This document shows, in pieces, positions 1 to 9,163 of a stretch of 64,000 bases of DNA (its first letter is position 1; every line of letters begins with the position of its first letter). The translations under genes and the position numbers were made by a program. The stretch covers positions 5,828,001 through 5,892,000 of the forward strand of contig NZ_BIFS01000001.1 of NCBI RefSeq assembly GCF_003967555.1, given 5' to 3'. The stretch is from Dictyobacter kobayashii. Lineage in GTDB: Bacteria; Chloroflexota; Ktedonobacteria; Ktedonobacterales; Ktedonobacteraceae. Under the pieces are notes generated by a model. It had not been told where the DNA came from, did no database searches, and saw only the letters and a list, made by a program, of their open reading frames with translations.

Positions 1-53
1 ATCTCTTCTTCCTGTTGCAACAATTCTTTTAATAATGCATCATCATGACTCAT
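1..53 (-). CDS. Start of an unidentified protein, cut by the window edge
   Basis: Read on the minus strand from the ATG at 53, the frame is open to the window edge and gives MSHDDALLKELLQQEEE. A GAGGCG-like ribosome site lies about 12 bases upstream. Only 17 residues are visible, rich in Glu, Gln and Leu, so no family can be named. The rest of the gene lies to the left of the window. Confidence 0.45.
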   Translation of the reverse strand, partial: MSHDDALLKELLQQEEE

Positions 54-632
54 ATGTTATGTTCGCCTCATTTCGTAGAAATTGTAACCAATTTGAGTAT
101 AGCACACCCACAGTCGACGGAATGGTTGAGTTTGCAACATGCAGAGTGTTCACTCGTAGTATTAGTGCAGCCATGAGAGAGTTATGATGTATCCCGGTAG
201 CTCCACTTACTCTAGATTATATGCCTATATCTTCCTCCGAGGGACCACTGCCAGAAGCGCGTATATTGGTAGATATCAGGGAGCAGATAGCGGGTGTAGA
301 GGCAGCTGGCGATCTATGTGTGGCTTGCAATGGCGGTTGATAGTGGCTGCTTAAAAAAACGTTTACCAATATTTAACAAAGCATTGGTAGTTGTGGCATC
401 ACTTCGTGCTATACTGGATTTGTTATAGTGAGTATTATGCACTAGCGGTAAATGCCATCCTAAACGCCGCTTATTCCACCTGTGGGTATCAAAAAAGAAG
501 CGTTCGCGAGGGGCGCACCTACTGTGCAGGAAGGGAAGAAGCTCCCAACGATGGGCACAGCTACTTTAAATGAGGACGCGCAGCCCGACTGTACGGGTTG
601 TTGAGTTCAGACAATTGGAAGGCAAGCTTTTT
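54..632. other. Intergenic region without a recognised gene
   Basis: This stretch separates the divergent partial gene on the left from the LOG-family gene on the right. A TATACT hexamer at 410-415 could be a -10 element, but no convincing -35 partner sits at the right distance. I see no hairpin, repeat or RNA gene I can support. Confidence 0.4.
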
Positions 633-1519
633 ATGAAAAATAGGAACACCAATATGAATGGATCGGGTAATCATCGGGATAAGACCGCGACAGAGCGTTA
701 TAATGCCCTGCGCCAAAAAGGAGCCGTGACCGATGACGAGCGCTTGCTCAGTCGTCCGACGCAGCCACTGGTCAGCCCGAATCAGCCCGTTCCTAATGAG
801 CGTATCAGAGAAGAGGAGCATGCCTTCGAGCGTGCGCTGAACTTTGATTATACGATGACAGATCCCTGGCGAGTGTTCCGCATTATGAGCGAGTTCGTCA
901 ATGGTTTTGACGTGCTGGCCCATATTCCCCCTCAATCGCCATTTTTGGTTCTGCCCGCACGAAGCCGAATGATCCGAGCTATGCAGCGGCTACCGAGACC
1001 GCGCGCTTGCTGGCCCAGGCTGGTTTTGGCGTGATCACCGGTGGAGGTCCCGGCATTATGGAGGCTGCTAACAAAGGGGCACAGGAGGGTGGCAACCTCT
1101 CAATTGGCTGCAACATCGAGCTACCATTTGAGCAAGCCTCGAATCCATACCTGGACATCTCATTGGACTTCCGCTACTTTTTTGTGCGCAAGACCCTGTT
1201 CATGAAATACTCAAGCGCCTTTATCATCTTTCCCGGCGGCTTTGGTACTATGGACGAGCTGTTTGAGGCCCTTACCCTGATCCAAACCCAAAAGGTCAGC
1301 AACTTCCCGATTATCCTCTACGGGTCCAGTTACTGGAATGGCCTGATGAGCTGGCTTCGTGAGACCATGCTCGCCGTCGAAAACATTTCACCCAAAGACC
1401 TGGATCTCTTGCTTGTCTCAGATGATCCACAAGAGATCTGTACCCTGGTCTGTGATGCCTACCAGCGCAACAGCCAGCTCGAAAAAATCGATCCCTCCCG
1501 CGAGACCTCGATCCGCTAA
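633..1519 (+). CDS. LOG-family protein (putative cytokinin riboside 5'-monophosphate phosphoribohydrolase / lysine decarboxylase-like), frame broken
   Basis: Members of this family cleave the N-glycosidic bond of nucleoside 5'-monophosphates. The second half carries the diagnostic motifs GGGPGIMEAANKGA and PGGFGTMDELFEAL (PGGxGTxxE). The first half ends in a wrong frame. The expected strand motif AIFGSARTKPNDPSYAAA is present one frame over, and adding one C to the C-run at 927-931 joins the halves into about 295 residues, the length of the long LOG subgroup. The start at 633 follows GGAAGG at good spacing; the first about 80 residues are polar and poorly conserved. The frameshift is probably a sequencing deletion. 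The family call is firm, the true substrate is not known. Confidence 0.85.
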
Positions 1520-1785
1520 ATTCGTATCGTCAAGGCTGGCAACGCAACCAACCCATGTCCAAGCAACCTGTATTCGCTCCAGGTTGCTTTTGTTGTGCCT
1601 GCTCAGCGAGGAAATAGGAAAAAAGGTTAGCCAATTCAACCATTTACACAGGTCAACCGTAGACTAAAACAAGTACCATAATAGTACAGATAAGCGTACA
1701 AGCACATTGTTCAAGCAGGCAGAGGCGAGCCCATGTAGGCTGGCTTTTGCCATATGTTATTGATGAAATTAAAGGTTCTTCTTCC

Positions 1786-2856
1786 ATGCTACTATATAGC
1801 CCAGAAAATAAGGGTCGAATATTAACAATTGAACATCCAACCGAGAGCACACCAGCATTGATGGTGTTCTCTGGAAATGCAGGCCAGCTGTTGCGGGGCG
1901 ATATTCCCACCCTGAACATTTTAAAGGCGATGCGGCAGCGTGCACACCGCAACGGGGTAGCATTCACCATGCATTTACAGGAAGCGGGCGCCATCAGTAA
2001 GCAGAGCGTGGGTATGACGCGCTTGCTTGAGGATGTGTTTGAAGACGAAATTACTATTTTTCGTTACGGTTCCGAAGAGACAAACGGCCAGGTCCGCGAT
2101 GGAATGGACCAATATATTGTCTCCTCGCGGCACCTCGCGGTACGGTCGCGCAGCGCTATCCACCTCTCAATGGTTGAGCGCAAGGTAATGCGCCGCAACC
2201 AGCGGGTCGCCTTGAATACAAGCTATGATTTTATGCTTCCAAACGGCGAAATGGCCTACCTGGAGACCACTGGTTTCCATTATGATCTAGGGCTGACGCC
2301 GACCAGCACCCAGATCAGTCGCTTGCAGGCGGTTGAGACCAGGCGCGGCGTTGAGCAATTAATTCAAGACGACCTCAATCATCACACCAGTAAGGATCAT
2401 GTAGGCTTAAAAGGACTGGTCACCTTCAGCGGAGACGGCAACACCCGTGGTTTCATCGGTACACGTTGGCAGATGGACCGCGTCGAATCGCTCAAGCTGG
2501 GTCTGGGGGATGGTGTCAAGGAGGCTACCGCTGAAATCAATGTAACTGCCAACCTGCCACATAGTATCCAGCAAGAATTCCTGGAAGAAAAGAACTCTTT
2601 TACCAGACTGGCCGGCCATATTGTCAACTCCGCCATCGATGCCATCGATGTCACGACCGGCAGCAAATGGGGCGAACGCAAGCTCGACCATCAATTTTAT
2701 CGCGACTTCACCATCAACCCCGAGGGCCTGCTGGTCCCGTTGCACCGCTTTGACGTAATCGAAAACAACGTCTTCTACAATTTTGCTAACGCCGACCACT
2801 ACTTTATCAGCACCCTGTTTGGCTATCACGCAAATCCAGGGTGCGCAACCGACTAA
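1786..2856 (+). CDS. Hypothetical protein, about 356 residues
   Basis: I do not recognise a family. The protein is soluble-looking, without signal peptide or membrane segment, of mixed composition, with a Gly-rich stretch (GLGDGVKEATAEINV) near residue 250 and an aromatic C-terminus. The frame stays open upstream to a TTG at 1747, which has no ribosome site; the ATG at 1786 has a weak AAAGG 11 bases upstream and is preferred. It stands alone, with a strong hairpin just downstream. Codon use and length make it a real gene. Confidence 0.7.
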   Translation: MLLYSPENKGRILTIEHPTESTPALMVFSGNAGQLLRGDIPTLNILKAMRQRAHRNGVAFTMHLQEAGAISKQSVGMTRLLEDVFEDEITIFRYGSEETNGQVRDGMDQYIVSSRHLAVRSRSAIHLSMVERKVMRRNQRVALNTSYDFMLPNGEMAYLETTGFHYDLGLTPTSTQISRLQAVETRRGVEQLIQDDLNHHTSKDHVGLKGLVTFSGDGNTRGFIGTRWQMDRVESLKLGLGDGVKEATAEINVTANLPHSIQQEFLEEKNSFTRLAGHIVNSAIDAIDVTTGSKWGERKLDHQFYRDFTINPEGLLVPLHRFDVIENNVFYNFANADHYFISTLFGYHANPGCATD

Positions 2857-2899
2857 GCCGGTTTAGCAGGTGCTGAGGCAGGTTTGAAGAGAAACCAGA

Positions 2900-2944
2900 G
2901 ATGCCGGGAAGAAGCGGCTTTAGCTTCTTCCCCGGCATCTTATT
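2900..2944 (+). terminator. Strong stem-loop after the hypothetical gene
   Basis: GATGCCGGGAAGAAG pairs with CTTCTTCCCCGGCATC (one bulge) around a nine-base loop, followed by TTATT. It lies 44 bases after the stop at 2856. The stem is very stable but the T-tract is short. It also lies between this gene and the convergent gene ending at 3011. Confidence 0.7.
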
Positions 2945-3010
2945 GCGAATTCAGCATTGAACTGATGGGTGCCAGAATGTGCTATGTGCTAGCTAATGAA
3001 TGGTCATTAA

Positions 3011-4201
3011 TTAGCACGGGCCAGCGTAGGTCGTAAACGTGCCCAGATAGGTATACTTGCCATCGATAGCTATCGATGGTTGTTGCCGGGCAAAGAAGGA
3101 GAAGAACACTTCATCCTGTAGATGGTAACCATTGACGTCGAAACCTACACCAACCAGGGGATCACCGACCTCCAGAATGTTAGAGCAACCGTACTGGGGC
3201 TCTGAAGGCACGCTCCAGTCAGGCACGATGTTGTTGGTGAACGGATCATTGTACCACTCAGCGATCTCATGGCTCAGCGCATCTGTATTGGCGAACAGAT
3301 TAGGATTGGTGGTACGCAGGAGTCCGGTATCGCCATACTCAGCGTAGGCATAGGTCTGGATAGCTGTGTTATCCGCATTGGGAATGGCATTGTGATAGCC
3401 ACCAATGCAGCAGCCACCCTGATCGGTGCCAAGAGTGTTGTAGCTGATGAAGATTGGTAGGACGCGGGTCGAGATATGATAGTTCTGCATGTAGGCTACC
3501 AACTGAGCATCCAGGTAGTTGATATCCACGCCAGCCGCTACTTTACCAGTGCGCAGATGGAGCTCCTGGCCCTGGTCTGCCGGGACATTGAGTGAAAGCG
3601 TTGGGTAGCGGACAGGTGGTGTCAGCCATACATGGTAGAAAAGGCTTTTGGACACGCTGGTCCAGAACTCAGCACGCTGAATGGCATCTCCATACTGGGT
3701 ATAGCCACTCTCATACTGAGCAAATTGGAAAAGTGGGGATTTGGCGACCGCATCAGCCTTTGTCGATCCATCATAGACGACGCCGTCTGAAAGCGTGATT
3801 TTGATCGGAATCAAGATCGTCGGGACGATAGTAAGAGACGATCCTTTGCTAGGATCTTTGCCAACCATGCTGTATGGGTAGTTCTGCCCCTGGTAATTGA
3901 ACGATGATGTCCAATAGGGGATGGTTTTGATCTGGTTCTTCGCACTAGCTTTTGCTGCGTTGGTTGTGGCAGCTTTTGCTGGCGTCGCGGAGGTGGTATC
4001 AGGGGCTGGCTGGCTGTTCTGGATGAGGCTCTGACTGACCTGTGATACAGGATGCCAGTTTTGGGGCTGACCATCGATTGTATCATTGGTTTTGGCACTG
4101 GCGACCGAGACGCTGGCAACGAGCATCATACAGGCAAGCAAGAAAGGAAGAGCCAGGCGCGGAAGCGTCCGTGTGCGTGAAGGGAATAGATTCCTCGACA
4201 T
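3011..4201 (-). CDS. Secreted protein with a possible HEIAE metal site
   Basis: A 396-residue protein with a clear signal peptide: Arg-rich start, hydrophobic core LALPFLLACMMLVASVSVA and an Ala-x-Ala cleavage site (SVASAK) near residue 36. A Ser/Thr/Ala-rich linker follows (about 60-95). The rest is a globular domain with several Cys (GGCCIGGYH, YGCSN, final GPC). SHEIAEWYNDPF near residue 310 resembles the HE(I/L)AE motif of some extracellular proteins of uncertain function. It could bind metal, but it lacks the second His of HExxH, so protease activity is only a guess. The ATG follows CGAAAGGAATCG, an adequate ribosome site. Confidence 0.75.
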   Translation of the reverse strand: MSRNLFPSRTRTLPRLALPFLLACMMLVASVSVASAKTNDTIDGQPQNWHPVSQVSQSLIQNSQPAPDTTSATPAKAATTNAAKASAKNQIKTIPYWTSSFNYQGQNYPYSMVGKDPSKGSSLTIVPTILIPIKITLSDGVVYDGSTKADAVAKSPLFQFAQYESGYTQYGDAIQRAEFWTSVSKSLFYHVWLTPPVRYPTLSLNVPADQGQELHLRTGKVAAGVDINYLDAQLVAYMQNYHISTRVLPIFISYNTLGTDQGGCCIGGYHNAIPNADNTAIQTYAYAEYGDTGLLRTTNPNLFANTDALSHEIAEWYNDPFTNNIVPDWSVPSEPQYGCSNILEVGDPLVGVGFDVNGYHLQDEVFFSFFARQQPSIAIDGKYTYLGTFTTYAGPC

Positions 4202-4372
4202 TGCTTATCGATTCCTTTCGACAAATATGGTAGTTGAGTACACAAAAAGATGTGGTTGAGTTCACATACTACCCCAAAAAAGAGATAGAGGCTGGCACCC
4301 TTTGTTTATGAACTCTTGCACACCTAGTATGCCATAAATCTTGCTATAATGCTACTGGTTTAGGACATTCGC

Positions 4373-4480
4373 AGGGCTTTTTAATGTTCCTCTTTGGCGC
4401 CTGCGGCGCCGGGTTGGGGGTGTGGAGTGTGGAATGGGCGGTCGCGGCCGCCCACTCTACATCTGAAAGAATGGACATCT
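4373..4480 (+). repeat. Dispersed hairpin repeat, family A, copy 1
   Basis: This copy begins with AGGGCTTTTT, then a small hairpin GGCGCCTGCGGCGCC, a GGGTTGGG block and a second palindromic block around GGGCGGTCGCGGCCGCCC. The same order occurs at 46702-46815 (same strand) and at 35555-35650 (opposite strand). The three copies lie in intergenic regions, as expected for a non-coding palindromic element. Confidence 0.85.
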
Positions 4481-4528
4481 TCTCGTTGTTATTACGGTAT
4501 TTGTTTTTGATTGGGAAGAGAAGATGGG

Positions 4529-4562
4529 CCCGGCACCAGCGCGTGAAGGCGCTGGTGCCGGG
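4529..4562 (-). terminator. Terminator of the GH16 gene
   Basis: A perfect 14-bp stem, CCCGGCACCAGCGC with GCGCTGGTGCCGGG, closes a six-base loop, 27 bases after the glucanase stop. On the minus strand it is followed by a pyrimidine-rich stretch. Confidence 0.7.
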
Positions 4563-4589
4563 GGAGGCTGGATGGGATGATGGTTTAGG

Positions 4590-6168
4590 TTATGGATGTA
4601 CCCAGGAGTACGATCCTGTGTCGTATTGGAGGCCGCCTTTTTGGTAGGTGAACGAGTAGTTGACTGTGTTGCCCGGGTTTACGCCGCTGGCGGTGTATTC
4701 CCAGCGCGAGGTGCCGCTGTTATAAGTCATGTTGACGTTTTGTTGTCCACCGCCCGCAACCGTGTAGTGGACAATGACATAGCCGGCTGTCCAGCCGCTG
4801 GGTTGGAAGGTGAACTGCGCCTGATTTGATCCGGTGCTATTTACCGCCTGGGCAAAGCCTCCGTTTGGAATCGGGGTGGGCGTTGGCGTCGGGGCTGAGC
4901 CGAAGGTATAGCTATAGGAGCCAGTATCGTATTGGAGTCCGTTCTTTTGGTAGGTAAACGAGTAATTGATAGCCTGGCCTGAGCTCAGGCCTCCCACTGT
5001 GTATTCCCAGCGCGAAGTACCGCTATTATAGGTCATGTTGACATTTTGCTGTCCGCCGCCCGCAACGGTATAGTGGGCAATAACATAGCCTGCTGTCCAG
5101 CCATTCGGTTGGAAGCTGAGCTGTGCCTGATTGGTGCCAACGCTGCTGGCACTCTGGGTAAAATCGCTGCCTGGCGTGGGTGTTGGTGTAGGTGGAACAG
5201 GCGTTGGTGTGGACCCGCCGCTAGAGCCACCCGCCACCGATACCTGTACATTGTCGACCAGCATGGATGCTCCGGACTGGGTTGCGGATGTCGGTCCGCC
5301 ACCGAATGCGCCGGGGAAGCCGCCGCCCATCGCGAGGTCAAAGATGATGAAGAAGCCGTGGTCTACTGCGTTCGACCATGTTGTAGGATCAACTTGATTG
5401 GCATTGACTGTAAAGTAATTGACGCCATCGAGATACCAGCGAATCTGTTCGGGTGAAACGCTTCTATCCACAATCATGGAGTACGTATGAAAGCTGGTCT
5501 GACAGCCAGGACACGCATGCTGCCCACTGCCGATGCCCGTTGTTTCATTGCAGGGGCCGCCCGGATCGACGCCACAGTGGAGGGTACCGAAAACCGAGCT
5601 CAATCCATTAACATCCTCCAGGATATCGATCTCGCCATCCTGGGGCCAGTTGTGATCTACGCGATACTGTGAGCCAAGCATCCAGAAAGCCGGCCAGTAG
5701 CCAGCCGCTGCCGCCCAGAGACATTGGGTTGCTGGATCGAGGCGCTTACCTGTAGCTCACCGCCGACAGGAGCGGCAAAATCTGCCCGCTGCGACTCGAT
5801 ACGGCCAGAGGTCCAGTTGCCACTGGCATCCCGGATCGCCGTAATTTTGAGGTGGCCACTGCCATCCTGCTGCACATTCGCCGTACTATTCGACATCGTT
5901 TCGATCTCGCCCGTGCCCCAACCTGTCCCGGTATCATAGAGCCAGTTGGCTGTATTGACGCCAGTGCCAGCCGCGCCATTGAAATCATCGCTCCAAACGG
6001 GCGTCCAGGCGGTGTCAGCATGAGCTTTTGTGCTGCCAGAAAAGATAAAGCTACTAATGGCTACCCCATCAGTGCCACGGTCAGTAGCAGCGCCACCACG
6101 CGCAGCGCCTTCGATGTGCGCTGTGGCTGAGAACCGGTCAACGGTTCTTTTTGAGGAGACATGTGCAT
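4590..6168 (-). CDS. Secreted GH16 endo-beta-1,3-glucanase (laminarinase) with two CBM56 domains, frame broken twice
   Basis: The enzyme should hydrolyse beta-1,3-glucans such as laminarin or fungal wall glucan outside the cell. The corrected protein is about 526 residues. In order: a signal segment (RVVALLLTVALMG, cleavage near AHA), a GH16 domain (about 55-290) with the catalytic signature GEIDILED, a Thr-Pro linker, and two near-identical domains of about 90 residues with HYTVAGGGQQNVNMTYN and YSFTYQKxGLQYDTGSYS, typical of CBM56, separated by another Thr-Pro linker. Two breaks need one added base each: a G/C run at 5714-5716 and one at 6064-6067. The start at 6168 follows AAGGGG. The LacI-type regulator lies just upstream on the same strand. 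The family call is firm. Confidence 0.9.
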
Positions 6169-6253
6169 TGCTTACCCCTTTCAAATGACAAATAGGAATG
6201 AGCTAAACAAAGATATTCTCATCTCCCGTGAGAGACGAAAGTATCAGGGCCAT

Positions 6254-6274
6254 AAACTGATAGTCAGTCAGTTT
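6254..6274. promoter_or_regulatory. Inverted repeat upstream of the glucanase, possible operator
   Basis: AAACTG and CAGTTT are inverted around nine bases, 86 bases upstream of the GH16 start. The half sites resemble LacI-family operator halves, but the spacing differs from the perfect palindrome at 7602-7617. Support is weak without binding data. Confidence 0.35.
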
Positions 6275-6392
6275 TACAAAAAGAGTTAAATATATGACAA
6301 CGGGACAACACGACAACGATTTTTCGGTACTGGTCGAGAATAGAGGAAGGCACTACGGGTATTCTGGCCAGAAAAGATAAAGATAGCTAGCG

Positions 6393-7497
6393 CTACGCAT
6401 CAACTGTGAGCAGGTGAGGGACAGTGCTCGATGCGCGAGCGACCAGGTGGGCGGGCAGCTGGATACGCAGAGCATTGTCCCGTTGAAAATCTTCAACGGA
6501 ATGCTCTGATCCATGGGGTACCGGTCGTGGTTTCGGCGCTTGTTCCGCCGATGCTTCTGATCAATCATCGTAATGAGGGCCTCGATGGCTTTATATCCCA
6601 TCTCAGAAAATGGTTGTCGGATTGTCGTGAGAGAGGGTTTGATGTGAGCTGAAAGGCTATTGTCGTCAAAGCCAACAATGGAGATCTCTTCTGGAATACG
6701 TATGTCCCACTGTTCGGCTACTTCTAGGACGCCATAGGCCATCTGGTCATTGGCCACGAAGATGGCTGTGGGCCACTCATGTCTATCGCGTGAGAAGAGT
6801 TGCGTGGCGCACTCACGCCCACTGGCCGGCTCGAACGTCCCTTGAATCAGAAGGGATGAGTCGATAGCCATACCGGCATCCTGCAACGCCTGGCAATATC
6901 CCTGGTAGCGTTCGCGCGCGCAGTAGTAACTCTGGGGTCCTGAAATGTGGGCGATACGCCTATGCCCAAGGTCGATCAGATGCTGTGTCGCCTCATAGGC
7001 ACTGGCGATATTGTTGACCCCAACCCAGGGGAGCGTTGCGGGCTCTACCTGGTCATCTATCGAAACGAGAGGGAAACCTTGTTTGAATCGATTGGTCAGC
7101 AGATGTGAGAGCTCACCGGGAAAGATAGCCAGCAGGCCGGCAACCATCTTCATGCCCATAATACGATCAAGCACATCAGAGTGGTTGCGCTCAGCGCCCA
7201 TGCTGTATAAGACGATTTCGTAGGTGGTGGATTCAATATATTCAGCAACGCCATGTATAATCTCGGGCACTGCGGGCCAGGTTAGCTGAGGAGCGAGCAC
7301 ACCAATCAAACGGGAGTGACCCCAGACAGACCGATGGCGATGATGCTAGGAACAAAATCGTATTCCTGTACAACGCGCTGCACACGTTCACGCAGGAGAG
7401 GATTGACGGATGGATTGTGGTTGAGAACGCGCGAAACCGTTGCCTTTGAGACGCCAGCAAGGCGGGCGATATCCTGAATCGTCAATTTATCATGCAT
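6393..7497 (-). CDS. LacI-family transcriptional regulator, frame broken twice
   Basis: The N-terminus is a classic LacI DNA-binding domain (TIQDIARLAGVSKATVSRVLN, residues about 5-25), followed by a hinge and a periplasmic-binding-protein-like ligand domain (GLLAIFPGE, RRIAHISGP, FVANDQMAYGVLE, ISIVGFDDN). Two single-base losses break it: one in the run at 7320-7323 (restores GLSGGHSRLIGVLAP) and one near 6555-6575. Repair of the second gives the usual LacI-type ending (RIQLPAHLVARASS) with the stop at 6393 and about 368 residues. The start follows AAGGAAG. It is upstream of the GH16 gene on the same strand, so it probably controls that gene and itself in response to a sugar. Confidence 0.88.
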
Positions 7498-7601
7498 ACT
7501 ACTTCCTTGTCCTCTGCATATAAGATAGAAAATACTTTACTTTTGCATCATTGCATTCTGTACGCGCGAAACCTGTATGGTCTGTTAATGAAAATGTAAA
7601 T

Positions 7602-7617
7602 CAGAAACCGGTTTCTG
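7602..7617. promoter_or_regulatory. Perfect 16-bp palindrome, likely LacI-family operator
   Basis: CAGAAACCGGTTTCTG is a perfect palindrome with the central CG pair typical of LacI-family operators. It lies 105 bases upstream of the LacI-type start, so it is well placed for autoregulation, and also near the end of the nucleoside-permease-like gene. Confidence 0.65.
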
Positions 7618-7739
7618 TCAAGGGTTCTGTGACGAATCTCCAGATTGCTCTAAAATTGCTTGTGTAGACATGTTTAGAGCGTTGAAGATCATAAGTAGAT
7701 AGGTTACTCCTGGAGGAGTCATACAAGCATTTTTTCTGG

Positions 7740-7786
7740 AAACGAATGTGTCCTCTATTCTAGCATGAATAGAAGACACATTCGTT
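7740..7786 (-). terminator. Stem-loop after the nucleoside-permease-like gene
   Basis: AAACGAATGTGTC pairs with GACACATTCGTTT, with a further inner stem TCTATTC/GAATAGA, 48 bases beyond the stop at 7835. No T-tract follows on the minus strand, so it may be a factor-dependent terminator or a processing or repeat hairpin. Confidence 0.45.
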
Positions 7787-7834
7787 TCTGTCCTGTAACC
7801 AGAGTTGTCTGGCACATAGTATAAGTGTCCAGGA

Positions 7835-8841
7835 CTATTTGTATTGCTTTTTTTGTTCGGGCAGGCTCAAGAAATAGTGCGCTACAGTTGAGCCAACGAG
7901 ATAGAGATTGGTGGCCGCGATATCATTGGTGCGGAAACCCGTATTGATGAAATCGCTCAGTGATTGGCCGGGATAAGGCTGATCGAAGGCGCTGGCCCAC
8001 GTAAATTCAAGTAATGATCCAGGTAGCCAAAGCGCTTCAGCGAGGTAGCCACCGCTGAATCCTCTTGCTCATATGTGCAGTTGTGAGCAACATTATTCGT
8101 CAGCAAATCCGTAATATGTTGAGCCAGGTTAGAGAAGAATTCGCCGGCCCAGATATTATCCCCGGCTGCAGTGTCGCACTGGCCGACAAAGGGATGCAGG
8201 TTGCTCTGGCCAGGATACAACTGGCGATCCGCGATGGCGGCCGCGCTATCTTGCAATGTCAGGTGGGAAGTGAGATTATAAGCCAGATTCACCAGGTTCT
8301 GATTGAGTTGAAAGACGGCTGTGCTATCCCGGAACGTGGTCTTAGGAGGAATGTAGCCATAAGGATTGCCGGGGAGATCGGTTGGCAAGAGGTGGTAGCC
8401 CTGATCCCAGTCAACGATCCAGTCAGCCCAGGCGGTAAAGCCCAGTGTACCACCGCGATATGGCGAGGCACTGGCCGTGCCGGCGGTGATAAAGTAAGTA
8501 TTCTGAAAATCAAACTGCTGCGTATCGGCCAGGATCGCCGACATACTGGCGGCCGCATTGGACTTATCGACACCCGTGATGGTCTGGCAGAGTCCCTGCT
8601 TATTACAAAAGACCGGATTATCGGCACCGGGCACGGAATAGACCATCGTAAGATTCTCGTGGGCCAGCCATTGCTGTGCTTCGAGGGCGAACATGTTGAT
8701 GATAAATACTTTGACCTTAAAGATGTGGCCATGTTGGCCTGCGCTTGCCTGGGCCTGCACCAGGCCTGACGAGAGCGTGGTCGCGATACAGAGACCGAGA
8801 CAGACCGCCAGCAAACTTTGCCGCAGGAATTTTGTACGCAT
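7835..8841 (-). CDS. Secreted purine nucleoside permease (NUP)-like protein, frame broken near the end
   Basis: The protein has a signal peptide (RQSLLAVCLGLCIATTLSSG, Ala-x-Ala near residue 31) and the NUP-family landmarks VKVFIINMFALEAQQW, SVPGADNPVFC, GLCQTITGVDKSNAAASM, FDFQNTYFITAGTASASP and TYEQEDSAV. NUP proteins resemble purine nucleoside phosphorylases and were first described as fungal nucleoside permeases; the bacterial secreted forms are uncharacterised. In the present frame the protein ends early at 7957. Adding one base near 8003-8005 restores the conserved tail (SAFDQPYPGQSLSDF) and a stop at 7835, giving 335 residues, normal for the family. It appears to be a single-gene unit. 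Confidence 0.82.
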
Positions 8842-9020
8842 GTGTACTTTTACCTCTCTACAAGTTCAATTGATTATGGGAGTGATATGAGCAATAGTTT
8901 TTGCGCCAAATACTCTTTGTATCTGGTTATCGAGAGCGTGCTTCACTTATGCTCTATCTCTACTATATGGGGCAGGCAATTTGAGATGTTTATCTCTATG
9001 ATTCCGGCGTTTTTTGGTTG

Positions 9021-9070
9021 TGTTTTCGAGCGTGGGAGGAGGAAGCGGGTGCAAGCCCCGCACCTACTTT
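9021..9070 (+). repeat. Dispersed hairpin repeat, family B, copy 1
   Basis: TTTTCGAGCG, a purine-rich block, then GCGGGTGCAAGCCCCGC and ACCTAC. It matches the copies at 11862, 15680 (inverted), 15789 and 47622. A second partial start (TTTTCGAGCGTGGGAGGA) follows at about 9089 and merges with the glgB terminator. Confidence 0.75.
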
Positions 9071-9106
9071 TTGCTGTTATTGTTGCGTTTTCGAGCGTGG
9101 GAGGAA

Positions 9107-9146
9107 GAAGGGCAGCACAGATGCGTTAGCGTTTGCGCTGCCCTTC
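9107..9146 (-). terminator. Stem-loop after glgB
   Basis: GAAGGGCAGC pairs with GCTGCCCTTC around a 20-base loop, 18 bases past the glgB stop. The downstream minus-strand sequence is not clearly T-rich, so efficiency is uncertain. Confidence 0.5.
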
Positions 9147-9163
9147 CTGGGGAGAGTGGATGA

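Noticed and set aside
391..573. 60-codon frame near the left end
   Set aside because: No ribosome site, odd composition, ends inside the LOG leader region.
633..1519. Programmed frameshifting in split genes
   Set aside because: Sixteen breaks of the same kind in unrelated genes, without slippery heptamers and stimulatory structures in common, fit sequence error better.
7618..7815. 65-codon minus-strand frame
   Set aside because: Most of it is the arms of the 7740-7786 hairpin, so non-coding structure explains it.
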